Assembly (NCBI GenBank): GCA_020160935.1
Contig: JAIUPL010000037.1
Coordinates: 1 to 48,837 of the forward strand
Source: Bacteroidota bacterium
Lineage (GTDB): Bacteria > Bacteroidota > Bacteroidia > Chitinophagales > Saprospiraceae
Reading direction: 5' to 3'
Length of the DNA stretch: 48,837 bases
In this document: in pieces, positions 34,369-42,901 of the stretch
Layout: every line of letters starts with the position of its first letter
Position numbering within the stretch: position 1 is the stretch's first letter
Notes under the pieces: model-generated
The model's input: the letters and a program-made list of their open reading frames with translations, nothing else
The model's database searches: none
What the model was told of the DNA's origin: nothing
Translations under genes and position numbers: made by a program

Positions 34369-35307
34369 ATGCCTGCTCAAATGACAGTGGATGGCGATGA
34401 CGCCCTGTTTGCAAAAATCGGCGCTGCCGGACTCAGTAATTGTTTTTCCGAGTACCACGCTGCCGGCCCGGGCATGGCTGGCGGTTTTCTCGGCTTTACC
34501 ACCTTCCGTTCCAAAGCACAACTCGATGCACGCCTGGCGACTCTTCGGCCCTTGCTCGGCAATGTGCAACCCGTTCCGTATGTAGTGTATAACCTCATTC
34601 CGGGTAAAAATGCCGGCATGCGCACCGACAAAACCATCATCGTGTACTTCGATGTAAAAGGCATGACCGAGGCACAGTACGAGCAGACTCTGGACGGGCT
34701 GAAAAAAGCCGGGCAAATCGACCATCCGGGACGCCTGTATCATGTGGCTTTCAAAACGCCGGAAGGCCTTAAAGTTATCGATGTGTGGTCCGATGCTGAA
34801 ACATTTCAGGCCGCCGGCCAAACACTCGTCCCCATCATCATGTCGACCGGCCTGACGCCGCCACAACCTATGATTTATGGCGCACACGCCATTCGTATTC
34901 CTACCCAGGCCGACCGGAATGTGGATATAGTGCTGAGCGACTATGCGGCTTTTGGAAGAGGCGATATCGCCACGATTCAGGCTTCCCTCAGCGATAATTG
35001 TAACTGGACTCATGCAGGCGATCCGGCAGTGGTACCTTTTGCTGGCACGTTTGTCGGCAAAGCCGATGTGGGGCGTTTTTTTGAAAACGTTGGAAAATCC
35101 CTGCAAGTCACCCAATTCGAACCGGGAAACTATCACGCCAGCGACCGGGAAGTATCCTGTACCGTGTTGATCAAAGGGTCTGTGCTGTCTACCGGAAAAA
35201 CATTTACCAGCACCGTTCAACAAACCTTCGGTTTTGATGCCACAGGCAAAGTGTCGGAATGGAGTACAAAAGGCGATGTCAGCAGCCTGGAAGCAGCGTT
35301 TAAATAG
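34369..35307 (+). CDS. Two-domain protein: dimeric alpha-beta-barrel-like and SnoaL/NTF2-like
   Basis: 312 residues if started at 34369. The middle (PYVVYNLIPGKN, then FDVKGMTEAQYEQTLDGLKK and VWSDAETFQAAGQTLVPI) resembles an antibiotic-biosynthesis-monooxygenase-like ferredoxin fold. The C-terminal 130 residues (DYAAFGRGDIATIQASLSDN, then VVPFAGTFVGKADVGRFFEN) match the SnoaL/NTF2-like polyketide cyclase and limonene-epoxide hydrolase fold. No function can be given. The protein appears to have lost an exported leader at 34286-34353. The stop codon TAG lies at the start of a GAGGTGAGAAG repeat array. Confidence 0.65.
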   Translation: MPAQMTVDGDDALFAKIGAAGLSNCFSEYHAAGPGMAGGFLGFTTFRSKAQLDARLATLRPLLGNVQPVPYVVYNLIPGKNAGMRTDKTIIVYFDVKGMTEAQYEQTLDGLKKAGQIDHPGRLYHVAFKTPEGLKVIDVWSDAETFQAAGQTLVPIIMSTGLTPPQPMIYGAHAIRIPTQADRNVDIVLSDYAAFGRGDIATIQASLSDNCNWTHAGDPAVVPFAGTFVGKADVGRFFENVGKSLQVTQFEPGNYHASDREVSCTVLIKGSVLSTGKTFTSTVQQTFGFDATGKVSEWSTKGDVSSLEAAFK

Positions 35308-35357
35308 AGGTGAGAAGTGAGAGGCGAGAAGTGAGAGGTGAGAAGTGAGAGGCGAGA
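35307..35357. repeat. One-armed GAGAGGT/GAGAAGT tandem array
   Basis: About 50 nt of GAGAGGT/GAGAAGT/GAGGCGAGA units begin at the last base of the preceding stop codon. They are in the GAGAG orientation seen after stop codons elsewhere. No CTCTC partner is nearby. Confidence 0.8.
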
Positions 35358-35396
35358 TAGCCTCTATTGATTCCTACACAAAATATTCACTGTCAA

Positions 35397-35754
35397 ATGA
35401 TTATAAAAAATTCTTCCTCTCCTGGCTGGCTGCTGCTGTGGGCACATTCGTTTTCAATGGCCTTTTCCACGGGCTTTTGGCTGCTGATTTCTTCGATAGA
35501 AACAACGCTGCACTCGGAAGCGCCGCTGGATACTGTTCCGGGTGGGCGCCAATGGGCCAACTCTGAAAGAAGCCCTCAGCATCGGCGCTTTGTTTCACTT
35601 CTCTACTGCCATGACCTGGAATCTGGCCAATATGGCAAGTTTCGTTTCCTGGCCTCTGGCATTGGTTGCCGGCGATTCACTCTGGCATGTGCTGATGGGG
35701 TTGCTGGCGGGATGGCTGATTTACAAAACGGGCTTTCAAAGGAGCAAGATTTGA
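35397..35754 (+). pseudogene. Frameshifted small membrane protein gene
   Basis: Reading from the ATG at 35397 gives MIIKN and then an unrelated frame. Adding one A to the six-A run (35405-35410) gives MIIKKFFLSWLAAAVGTFVF and continues to about 35535 as a hydrophobic chain. A second frame change near the GGGTGGG at 35540-35546 is needed to join the C-terminal part, GANGPTLKEALSIGALFHFS to YKTGFQRSKI. Three or so helices are visible in the rebuilt chain; no family was recognised. The stop codon TGA is provided by the following 31-nt palindrome (AAG ATT TGA). Confidence 0.65.
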
Positions 35755-35874
35755 CAACTTTTGGAAAGTTGTCAAATCTGAGTTCATGCGAGATCAAGAT
35801 TTGACAACTTTCCAAAAGTTGTCAAATCTGAGTCCGTGTGAGAGATTTGACAACTTTTCAAAAGTTGTCAAATC
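35748..35874. repeat. Three 31-nt palindromes (loops TGG, CCA, TCA)
   Basis: Copies lie at 35748-35778, 35798-35828 and 35844-35874. Each has the same 14-nt arms, GATTTGACAACTTT and its reverse complement, around a different 3-nt loop. The spacings are 50 and 46 nt with similar but not identical linkers (TGAGTTCATGCGAGATCAA, TGAGTCCGTGTGAGA). They lie between the broken membrane gene and the DNA methyltransferase gene. Confidence 0.95.
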
Positions 35875-35924
35875 GACGATGAAAGCAGTATTTTTACGGA
35901 AAATCCGTTCCTTCGCTTTCATCT

Positions 35925-36686
35925 ATGTTCAACCGAATTTACAATGAAGACTGTATTGCCGGTATGGCGCGGCATTTGCCGGATCGATGCATTGATCTGG
36001 TGATAACCGACCCGCCTTTTGGCATCGATTTTCAGGCTGCCAAGGCCAATTACAACCGTAAAGAGCAGCATGTCCTGAAAGGGTACAATGAAATTCCCGG
36101 TGGCGATTACCTCATCTTTACCCGCGACTGGCTCACACAGGTAAAACGGGTGCTCAAACCCGACGGTAGTCTCTACATTTTTTCCGGCTGGAATTACCTC
36201 AAGGAAATCCTGATCGTACTCGACGAACTGCAGATGCCTCTGGTCAATCACCTGATCTGGAAATACCAGTTCGGGCTGGTCACGACCCGTAAATACGTGA
36301 CCTCGCATTATCATGTCCTGTTCGCCGGGATCGATGAAAAAAAGCGCCGCTTTTACCCGTATGCCCGTTTTGAAAAAGACGACAAACACCCCGAAGGCGG
36401 CAGCGCGCATTACAAAGACAAGGAAGATGTGTGGACCATCCCACGCGAATACTGGAACGGCGATGTAAAAACACCCACCAAACTCCCCTCCGAAATCATT
36501 CGTAAAATACTGGCATACAGTAGTTTACCTGGCGATGTGGTACTCGATCCATTCCTCGGCTCCGGCCAAACGGCTGTTGTTAGCCATCTGGAAGGCCGGC
36601 AGTATGTGGGCTTTGAAATCGTGCCCGAGTATTATGGTTTTGCGAAAGAGCGGCTGGAAAGCGGGAAGTACCGAATAAAGTCCTGA
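35925..36686 (+). CDS. DNA methyltransferase (adenine-N6/cytosine-N4, beta type), orphan
   Basis: 253 residues. The catalytic motif DPPF (residues 29-32, after LVITD) precedes the AdoMet-binding motif DPFLGSGQT near residue 208, the order of the beta class of amino-methyltransferases. Other features are VKRVLKPDGSLYIFSGWNYL and the C-terminal GFEIVPEYYGFAKERL. No restriction endonuclease or specificity gene is adjacent, so it is an orphan; the recognition site is unknown. Its last codons, AAG TCC TGA, are encoded by an inverted repeat arm, so the protein ends K-S because of the repeat. Confidence 0.88.
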   Translation: MFNRIYNEDCIAGMARHLPDRCIDLVITDPPFGIDFQAAKANYNRKEQHVLKGYNEIPGGDYLIFTRDWLTQVKRVLKPDGSLYIFSGWNYLKEILIVLDELQMPLVNHLIWKYQFGLVTTRKYVTSHYHVLFAGIDEKKRRFYPYARFEKDDKHPEGGSAHYKDKEDVWTIPREYWNGDVKTPTKLPSEIIRKILAYSSLPGDVVLDPFLGSGQTAVVSHLEGRQYVGFEIVPEYYGFAKERLESGKYRIKS

Positions 36687-36813
36687 GTCGTAAGTCCTGA
36701 GTCCTGAGTCCGTAGAGTACACGTTGTTACCCTTGAGGTTCATGAAAATTATTGCCAAGGGTAATAATGTGTACTCTACGGACTCAGGACTCAGGACTTA
36801 CGACTCAGGACTT
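36678..36813. repeat. Symmetric inverted TCCTGAG element between convergent genes
   Basis: Positions 36678-36722 and 36769-36813 are exact reverse complements over 45 nt. The arms are made of TCCTGAGTCGTAAG-like repeats and end with GTAGAGTACAC/GTGTACTCTAC. The interior also pairs (TTACCCTTG near 36727 with CAAGGGTAA near 36756). It separates the methyltransferase (plus) and the decarboxylase (minus). Both genes take their final codons AAG TCC TGA from opposite ends of this element. It probably serves as a bidirectional terminator. Confidence 0.95.
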
Positions 36814-37797
36814 TAAGAAATCCAGCGTATTCCGGTAAAAAATCTTCTCCAGCGTTTCCTGTTCCAGCCCCATTTCCTCGATAAAACGCCCGATTTCCAG
36901 GTCGCCGAGCGGGAAAGGGTAGTCGGTGCCCAGGCACACTTTATCGTCGCCGATCACATCGATGATATAGCGCAGCAACTGCGGGTCGTGGGTGGCGGAG
37001 TCGACCCAGAAATGGCCCAGGTAGGAGCGGGGCGGCACCGGATTGTCGATGGCTACCAAGTCGGGGCGGCAGTCAAAGCCATGCTGAATGCGGCCAATCG
37101 TCGGAATAAAAGAGCCGCCCGCATGGGCAAAACAGAACCGCAGGTCGGGCAGGCGTTCCATAACGCCGCCAAACATCAGCGAACAAATGGCACGGCTCGT
37201 TTCGGCAGGCATACCCACCAGCCAGGGCAACCAGTATTTTTTCATATCGGCCTCGCCCATCATTTCCCATGGATGCACCAGAATGGCCATATCGAGGCGC
37301 TGACAAGCCTCGAAAATGGGGAAAAACTGCGGCTCACCCAGGTTCATCTGATTGACGTTGGAGCCGATCTGAATGCCGGGAAACCCCAGGCGTTTGAGCC
37401 GCTCCAATTCCTTGATAGCCAGGTCGGTATCCTGCATCGGGATGGTGCCCAGCGCCATGTAATGCTCCGGATAATCCTCGACGATGCCTGCCAGGTGATC
37501 ATTCAGGAACATCGACAGTTCGAGGCAGTCGGCCGGTTTTGCCCAGTAGGAAAACATCACCGGAATGGTGCATACCACCTGCACAGGCGCCCGATACAGC
37601 ATGTATTCGTCGATGCGAATTTTCGGGTCCCAGCAATTGCGTGCAATTTCCCTGAAAAACACCCCGCCTTTCATCATTCGCGCAAAACCATCGCGGTGGT
37701 GCTCGAGGTGAATAAAGTCGCCATAGCCGAATTTTTTGGCAAAATCCGGCAGTTTTTCGGGCAAAATATGGGTGTGCAGGTCTATTTTATGCATCAT
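36805..37797 (-). CDS. Aminocarboxymuconate-semialdehyde decarboxylase-like amidohydrolase
   Basis: 330 residues closely resembling ACMSD. Shared segments include KIDLHTHILPEKLPDFAKKF, NCWDPKIRIDEY, FSYWAKP, GFPGIQIGS, ILVHPWEMMG, YWLPWLVGMPAETSRAICSL, CFAHAGGSFIPTIGRI and LGTDYPFPLGDLE. Metal ligands are HTH at residues 8-10, the His of VHPW and the Asp of GTDYPF. ACMSD removes CO2 from 2-amino-3-carboxymuconate semialdehyde in the kynurenine branch of tryptophan breakdown and diverts it from NAD synthesis. No other kynurenine gene is in the window. The start ATGA overlaps the stop codon of the C25 peptidase gene upstream. The stop codon lies inside the convergent repeat. Confidence 0.88.
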   Translation of the reverse strand: MMHKIDLHTHILPEKLPDFAKKFGYGDFIHLEHHRDGFARMMKGGVFFREIARNCWDPKIRIDEYMLYRAPVQVVCTIPVMFSYWAKPADCLELSMFLNDHLAGIVEDYPEHYMALGTIPMQDTDLAIKELERLKRLGFPGIQIGSNVNQMNLGEPQFFPIFEACQRLDMAILVHPWEMMGEADMKKYWLPWLVGMPAETSRAICSLMFGGVMERLPDLRFCFAHAGGSFIPTIGRIQHGFDCRPDLVAIDNPVPPRSYLGHFWVDSATHDPQLLRYIIDVIGDDKVCLGTDYPFPLGDLEIGRFIEEMGLEQETLEKIFYRNTLDFLKS

Positions 37798-40700
37798 GTT
37801 TTTACCACCTTTTTCACTTGTACGCCCGTCGGCGTTTTTACCTCGATGAGGTAAACCCCGGCAGCCAGGCGGCTCATGTCGAGGGGCAACTGGTACTGAC
37901 CTGCAGGCATCTGCTCGGGCGCTTGTGCGGTGCGCACCAGGCGTCCCAGATAATCGACAATGCGGATGCCTACTTCCTGCGCCTTGGGTAAATCGAGCAG
38001 GACAAAGGTATGATCCGTGAGCGGATTCGGCGACACCTGCATATGGAATCCGGCCAGATCGGGGGCATGTGTCGCCACCACGATTTCGTAAGGTGGCAGG
38101 AAAATTTCATCTACCCAGGCCCTGTCCGTGCCTTGCGTGGCAATTTCATCTTTGGAGTACACCCAGCGAAATTCGTGCAGACCCGTTTCTACTTCGTAAC
38201 TCACCTCTCCCCAGGGCACTTCGCCCGACCAGGCATCCATTTCCACATCGTCGATGTAGAAACGCAGGAAATCGTAGTCCTGCTCGGAACTCACGCGCCG
38301 CGCAAACGACACCTTACCAGCGGCAGAAATAAACAGGCTCATTTTCATTTCCGAATACTGGTTGTGGGTGATGGTGCCCGAACGTGCGCAATAGAAACCC
38401 GACCAGGTGTTGTTGGATGCGATCACCCAGGGTTTGTTGCCGTCCATTTGCCAGGGGAAGGTGGTGAAATTGTGCTGCTCGAAGGTTTCGATGATCGGAT
38501 TGATCAGTCGCGGCCCAACTTGCAGCGAAGCTCCGTACACACCTGCGGTGAGGGTGTATTCGAAATTGACGGGAACTACCTGCGGTGCATCGGGCGACAC
38601 GGTGACAACAAACGCGGTGTTTTCAACGCCGGCTACACCCAGCACGCCTATTTCCTGTGCCGGACTGATCGTCAGCCAGGGAGAATCGCTGATGAGTTGG
38701 CCGGTAGCCAGCGGACTGGCACTGTGTCCGTTGTTCAGGTTGAATACGGAAATGATGGCCGTTTCGCCGCTTTGCAGGTAGCCATCGCCGTTACCGCCGG
38801 TGACATCATTGATGAGGAAATTGCTCACGGCTAATTTCGGTGCTTGCAACACGACGGGAATTTGCGTTGTAAATGTTTGATTATCATTAAATTGGATATC
38901 CAGCGTAAACAAGGCAATATGACCATCCGTCACATCGTCGACCACGGTGAACGCAAAGGCCGCCGGTTTTTCAACAGCCTGACCTGCTTCCAGATCGCCA
39001 AATGTTTCATTGAAATCGGTGATATACACCTGGTCGTCCTGGGTGCTCAGGGTAGCACTTGTCACGTTGGCGATTTCCACGCCTACGTTGCTGAGGGTGA
39101 CGTTCATGGCCACCGATTCACCATAGTCAGCCTTCTGGTTGTTGTTTCCCGCGCTGTCGTCGAGGGTGACCAGTTGGTTGATGACAAATGCGCCTGCCGA
39201 TGGCGTCACCTGCAAACTGCCCTGGTAGGGTGTGTAGTTGAACTGGGTGCCTGTGATCGTCATTTCACCCACATTTGTCAGCGAAGGAAAGGTAAATACC
39301 GCCACGCCGCCCGTAACTACAGCCGTAGCCAGCGTTTGTCCTTGCCAGTACAGGCTCACGAGCGCGCCTTCCACGGGGCATTCAACACTCAGCGAATTGG
39401 CGCCGATAAACAGCCCTTGCGGGTGTGTCACCGTGAGTGTTTGGGGCAGTCGGGTGCGCAGCACCGTGGATGGTTCGCCGAAGGTATTCCAGAAACCAGC
39501 CATCAATTCGCCGCCTTCCGCATAAGCCTCGATCATTTTTACATTGCCAATGGCCAGTGTGCTGCCTACTGAAGGCACGATCGAAACACCGTCCGCATCG
39601 ATCAGGAACTGGTTCATACCATCCTGGCCTTCCATGGGCGGCGCCCAACTCTGGAAATCGCTGGAAAAATAGCCCGCAATGCCACCCCAGGCTTCTCCGC
39701 TGGCCAGGTCGCCGGCGCGCTGGAATGCTTCGCCCAGGCAGTCGCCGTTGTCGTTGTTGGTGTAGTTGCCCGCGCAGCAAGCCACCGCAATACAAACGGG
39801 GTAGCGGTGTACATTGCGCAGCATCGCCACCGCATCTACATTGAAATTGCCGCTCACGAGGCCTTGTTCCCAGCCGTGGCCGGTGTAGTTGTATACGCCG
39901 ATCCCACGGTTGTTGATGATATTCACCAATTGTGTGTTTACCGGATTGCCGTTCTGGTCGGCCGTTTCGTCGCCCGGGGTAGGGGAGATGTCGCCGTGGT
40001 TGCCGTCGTAGAATTCCCAGAATTTTTCGTAGCCATCAGCCAGTTGTTCGGTTTTCCAGGCATTTGCCTGTTCGTAGTCGGCCTGATTGTCGTCGCCGAT
40101 GCCCTGGCCTTCATTGGAAGCCGACCACATACCCTGGGCGCACCAGTTTTGTGCAGGGTCGGTCAGCGGCGTTTTTTCATAATCGAGGTTGCGATGCACC
40201 ATAATTTCCAGTTGCTGGATATTGTCGGCATGAAAGCGGCCCACGAACACTTCCGGCGCATTGTCGTCGCCTTCCAAATATCCGAAGCAGTTGTCGCAGG
40301 AATAATCGCCGCCATCCTGCCGCATTTGCGGTTCCAGCACATCGGCGCCGCCTACGAGCAGCAGGTAAGTGATGTCGTGTTCTTCGTAGTAGTTTTTGAC
40401 AAAATTGTAGATGTCGGTGGAAGAACTACCCACTTCGGAAGCAGGCACCACAGTGGTGTGAATACCCATCTGGCGTTTCCAGGTAACCAGGGGTTGCAAG
40501 GTTTCCACGAATTCATCTTTGGCAATCACCAGCATTTTTTCGGGCGTTTCACCGTTGCGTGTGAAATCGGCGTTGTCGTAATTGGGGAAGGTTTGCTGGT
40601 ACAACTGCCGGAAAGTGCGGCTGCCTGAACGCGTTGTTGTACTGGTGTTTTCATTAATGCCATTTTCAGCAGTGCTGCTAGCCAGCAGGGTGATGGATGT

Positions 40701-41231
40701 GTACACTCGCAGCACCCGCGAAACGGGATTGTATTGCACCGGATAAATCCAGATACCCTGCCCGCGGCGCTCGCGCAGCACAAAAGGTTTTTGCAAGTCA
40801 GCCAGTTGGCCCGGGAAAAAGGCGTTGTGTTCGTACGCCGTTCCGTAGGAATAGGGCACCGAAGCGGGGTCGACTTTGCGTTTTAAATCGCCTTTGGAAG
40901 GCGCTACATACACATTTGGGAAGTCCTGGTACTCGCTTTGCAGGATGCTGTACGTCATACCGCCGGCGTTGGGTATCAGCAGGTTGGCGGCAAATTTCGG
41001 CACATCGGGAGCGCCCGCCTGCAACAAAGGTGTACCCTCGGGCATCGAAACAACCACCGCTTCGCCCTGCGGCGTTTGCACAGTGCGCTGGTCGATACCT
41101 GTCAGGTCGAGGCGCACGATGGTATGCCCCGGCGTTTTGTCGAGCACAGAAAAGCGGGTTTTATTGACTACCTGACCGATCAGTACGCTGACCGAAAGGC
41201 TGTAAAACAAAAGGGTAAGTAAATTTTTCAT
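37794..41231 (-). CDS. Gingipain-like C25 cysteine peptidase with T9SS tail
   Basis: 1145 residues. A signal peptide (to about VLIGQ) is followed by a C25-type propeptide (about 25-225). The catalytic C25 domain contains His452 in NYTGHGWEQ and Cys485 in IAVACCAGNY. Trailing Ig-like beta domains, a lectin-like or jelly-roll region (about 910-1060) and a type A sorting tail (SPNPLTDHTFVLLDLPKAQE... PTGVQVKKVVKT) complete it. It is expected to be exported by T9SS, processed, and act as an extracellular protease; the primary specificity is unknown. It is co-directional with, and overlaps by 4 bp, the ACMSD-like gene downstream. Antisense reading frames over the gene reflect its codon use. Confidence 0.88.
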   Translation of the reverse strand: MKNLLTLLFYSLSVSVLIGQVVNKTRFSVLDKTPGHTIVRLDLTGIDQRTVQTPQGEAVVVSMPEGTPLLQAGAPDVPKFAANLLIPNAGGMTYSILQSEYQDFPNVYVAPSKGDLKRKVDPASVPYSYGTAYEHNAFFPGQLADLQKPFVLRERRGQGIWIYPVQYNPVSRVLRVYTSITLLASSTAENGINENTSTTTRSGSRTFRQLYQQTFPNYDNADFTRNGETPEKMLVIAKDEFVETLQPLVTWKRQMGIHTTVVPASEVGSSSTDIYNFVKNYYEEHDITYLLLVGGADVLEPQMRQDGGDYSCDNCFGYLEGDDNAPEVFVGRFHADNIQQLEIMVHRNLDYEKTPLTDPAQNWCAQGMWSASNEGQGIGDDNQADYEQANAWKTEQLADGYEKFWEFYDGNHGDISPTPGDETADQNGNPVNTQLVNIINNRGIGVYNYTGHGWEQGLVSGNFNVDAVAMLRNVHRYPVCIAVACCAGNYTNNDNGDCLGEAFQRAGDLASGEAWGGIAGYFSSDFQSWAPPMEGQDGMNQFLIDADGVSIVPSVGSTLAIGNVKMIEAYAEGGELMAGFWNTFGEPSTVLRTRLPQTLTVTHPQGLFIGANSLSVECPVEGALVSLYWQGQTLATAVVTGGVAVFTFPSLTNVGEMTITGTQFNYTPYQGSLQVTPSAGAFVINQLVTLDDSAGNNNQKADYGESVAMNVTLSNVGVEIANVTSATLSTQDDQVYITDFNETFGDLEAGQAVEKPAAFAFTVVDDVTDGHIALFTLDIQFNDNQTFTTQIPVVLQAPKLAVSNFLINDVTGGNGDGYLQSGETAIISVFNLNNGHSASPLATGQLISDSPWLTISPAQEIGVLGVAGVENTAFVVTVSPDAPQVVPVNFEYTLTAGVYGASLQVGPRLINPIIETFEQHNFTTFPWQMDGNKPWVIASNNTWSGFYCARSGTITHNQYSEMKMSLFISAAGKVSFARRVSSEQDYDFLRFYIDDVEMDAWSGEVPWGEVSYEVETGLHEFRWVYSKDEIATQGTDRAWVDEIFLPPYEIVVATHAPDLAGFHMQVSPNPLTDHTFVLLDLPKAQEVGIRIVDYLGRLVRTAQAPEQMPAGQYQLPLDMSRLAAGVYLIEVKTPTGVQVKKVVKT

Positions 41232-41303
41232 CCGATGTACAGAAAGTTTACAGGCGAGGAAGAGGTATTTGTTTGATATTCAGTGTTTTGAAAAGAATGT
41301 TGC

Positions 41304-41969
41304 TTATTTCCAGATGAAAAATCGTTCTGTTTTTTTACCCGTTTTCAGGAAATAAACGCCAGCAGGAAAAGGTGCAATATCGAGCGATAAAGTTGTTTGG
41401 GCGGCCAGCGATCCTTGCCATTTTACAGTGCCGGAAACATCCAGAATTTGCATGAACGCGTTTGTGGCATAGTCGTTTTTTACAAAAAGCACGTCGGTAG
41501 CGGGGTTGGGAAACACCTGAAAGGTGCTGCTTTCCGGTGTGTTTGTACCTACCGTGCCGGGTGTGTGCAGGTTGAAATATACATCCAGAAAATTGCTTGT
41601 TTGCTGAACATCGATGGCCCGAAACCACAGCCAGCCGCTTCCGGCCAGTGTGCCGGGCTGTACAATGAGTTTCAGATAGGGACGCACGGTATCGTAGGCA
41701 GGATTCATGGTGCCATTGGCAGGAATACCGGTGTAGCACAGACCGTAATCGCACAAATCGGCCGTCCAGCCTTCCGGAAGACTCATTTCCACCTGCCGCC
41801 ATTTCAGGTGCAGGGTATCGTCGGCAGGATGGTCGAAATAGATATAGCATTCGTTGGCCTCATTCCAGGCAAGTTCCTGATCGAGCACCTGGGCCGGCCA
41901 TGCACTAAAGGTTTGTGAAGTACCTGTTTGGAAACACAATAGAAGCAGTATGTAAAAGAAACTTCTCAT
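41304..41969 (-). CDS. Small secreted protein with T9SS sorting tail
   Basis: 221 residues from the ATG at 41969 (signal peptide MRSFFYILLLLCFQTGTSQ). A globular beta-rich part follows (PADDTLHLKWRQVEMSLPEG, then LCDYGLCYTGIPANGTMNP), and then the sorting tail FPNPATDVLFVKNDYATNAF to ERFFIWK. The Cys pair in DLCDYGLC could form a disulfide. No family is recognised for the N-terminal part. It is separated by 72 bp from the C25 peptidase on the same strand. Confidence 0.75.
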   Translation of the reverse strand: MRSFFYILLLLCFQTGTSQTFSAWPAQVLDQELAWNEANECYIYFDHPADDTLHLKWRQVEMSLPEGWTADLCDYGLCYTGIPANGTMNPAYDTVRPYLKLIVQPGTLAGSGWLWFRAIDVQQTSNFLDVYFNLHTPGTVGTNTPESSTFQVFPNPATDVLFVKNDYATNAFMQILDVSGTVKWQGSLAAQTTLSLDIAPFPAGVYFLKTGKKTERFFIWK

Positions 41970-42049
41970 GCTGGTGAAGTATAGAGGACGAAAATACAAC
42001 CCTTCCTTTACTTCAGCATTTTAAATAGGGCATTTCGACAACCCGTGAC

Positions 42050-42085
42050 ATCTCTCACTTCTCACCTCTCACTTCTCACCTCTCC
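42050..42085. repeat. One-armed tandem array spanning the truB 3' end
   Basis: Read on the minus strand, GAGAGGTGAGAAGTGAGAGG-type units run from 42085 to 42050. The first 21 nt are translated as the last seven residues of TruB (GEVRSER), and the TGA at 42062-42064 is the stop codon. It is in the after-stop GAGAG orientation relative to truB. Confidence 0.88.
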
Positions 42086-42898
42086 TTTCATCCACGCTTC
42101 CAGTTCTTCCACCTGCCAGGCATTATCGACCTGAAAGCCACCCGACCCTGTACGGCGCAGGCTGCTCAGGTACGCGCCACTGTCGACGGCTTGCCCCAGG
42201 TCGTGGGCCAGCGAACGTATGTAAGTGCCTTTGCTGCAAACAACCCTGAAATCGGCTTGAAGGCCTTCTGCATAATCCGGGTGCAGCATGATACGTGCGC
42301 CACGGTCACCTGCCACAACGGCTTCGTGCCGTTCGGGTACAACTTTCCGAAGCGGACCGATTTCCAAAGATTCGATATGAACAGGGCGGTGCGGCAGTTC
42401 GACTTCTTCGCCAGTACGGGCGTTTTTATAGAGCCGTTTTCCATCCACTTTTACCGCAGAGAAAATGGGAGGAACCTGCAAAATATCGCCTGTAAATGCC
42501 GGCAATTTTTCCTGCAACAGGCTATCCGTCAGGTGATCGACGGGAAACGTTGTTTCTACTGCCTTTTCCAGATCGAAACTGGGCGTAGTGGCGCCGAAGG
42601 TAACCGTGCCGGTATATGTTTTAGGCATGGCCTGCAAGGTGTCGATCAGGCGCGTGTACTGTCCAACACAAACGATCAGCAAGCCGGTTGCCAGGGGGTC
42701 GAGGGTACCTGCATGGCCTACCTTGAGTTTTTTCTGACCGGTTTTTCTGACCAGCGCGCCCCGCACTTTTTTCACGACATCAAAAGACGTCCATGCCAAA
42801 GGCTTGTCGATCAGAAACAGTCCGCCTGCCGGAAATGGATCGGGAAAAGGCTGGTTTTTTGAAAAAATATAGTACGATTCCGTTGTACTGGAACTCAT
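42062..42898 (-). CDS. truB: tRNA pseudouridine55 synthase
   Basis: 278 residues. The TruB signature KVGHAGTLDPLATGLL has catalytic Asp67. GGLFLIDKPLAWTSFDVV precedes it, and a C-terminal CSKGTYIRSLAHDLGQAVD follows. It converts U55 of tRNAs to pseudouridine in the cytoplasm. The length is normal for the family except for the final GEVRSER, which is encoded by a tandem-repeat array and looks like an extension replacing the original terminus. It lies between secreted-protein genes rather than in the common rbfA/ribF context. It starts 3 bp after the stop codon of the choice-of-anchor-B gene. Confidence 0.93.
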   Translation of the reverse strand: MSSSTTESYYIFSKNQPFPDPFPAGGLFLIDKPLAWTSFDVVKKVRGALVRKTGQKKLKVGHAGTLDPLATGLLIVCVGQYTRLIDTLQAMPKTYTGTVTFGATTPSFDLEKAVETTFPVDHLTDSLLQEKLPAFTGDILQVPPIFSAVKVDGKRLYKNARTGEEVELPHRPVHIESLEIGPLRKVVPERHEAVVAGDRGARIMLHPDYAEGLQADFRVVCSKGTYIRSLAHDLGQAVDSGAYLSSLRRTGSGGFQVDNAWQVEELEAWMKGEVRSER

Positions 42899-42901
42899 GT
42901 G

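Noticed and set aside
35367-35804. A 145-codon frame over the broken membrane gene
   Set aside because: Its translation is low-complexity and unlike a protein. The hydrophobic chain in the other two frames is the true coding remnant.
38010-40628. Long plus-strand ORFs of 240-275 codons opposite the C25 peptidase gene
   Set aside because: They are antisense shadows caused by the codon composition of the peptidase gene. Their translations have no protein-like domains.
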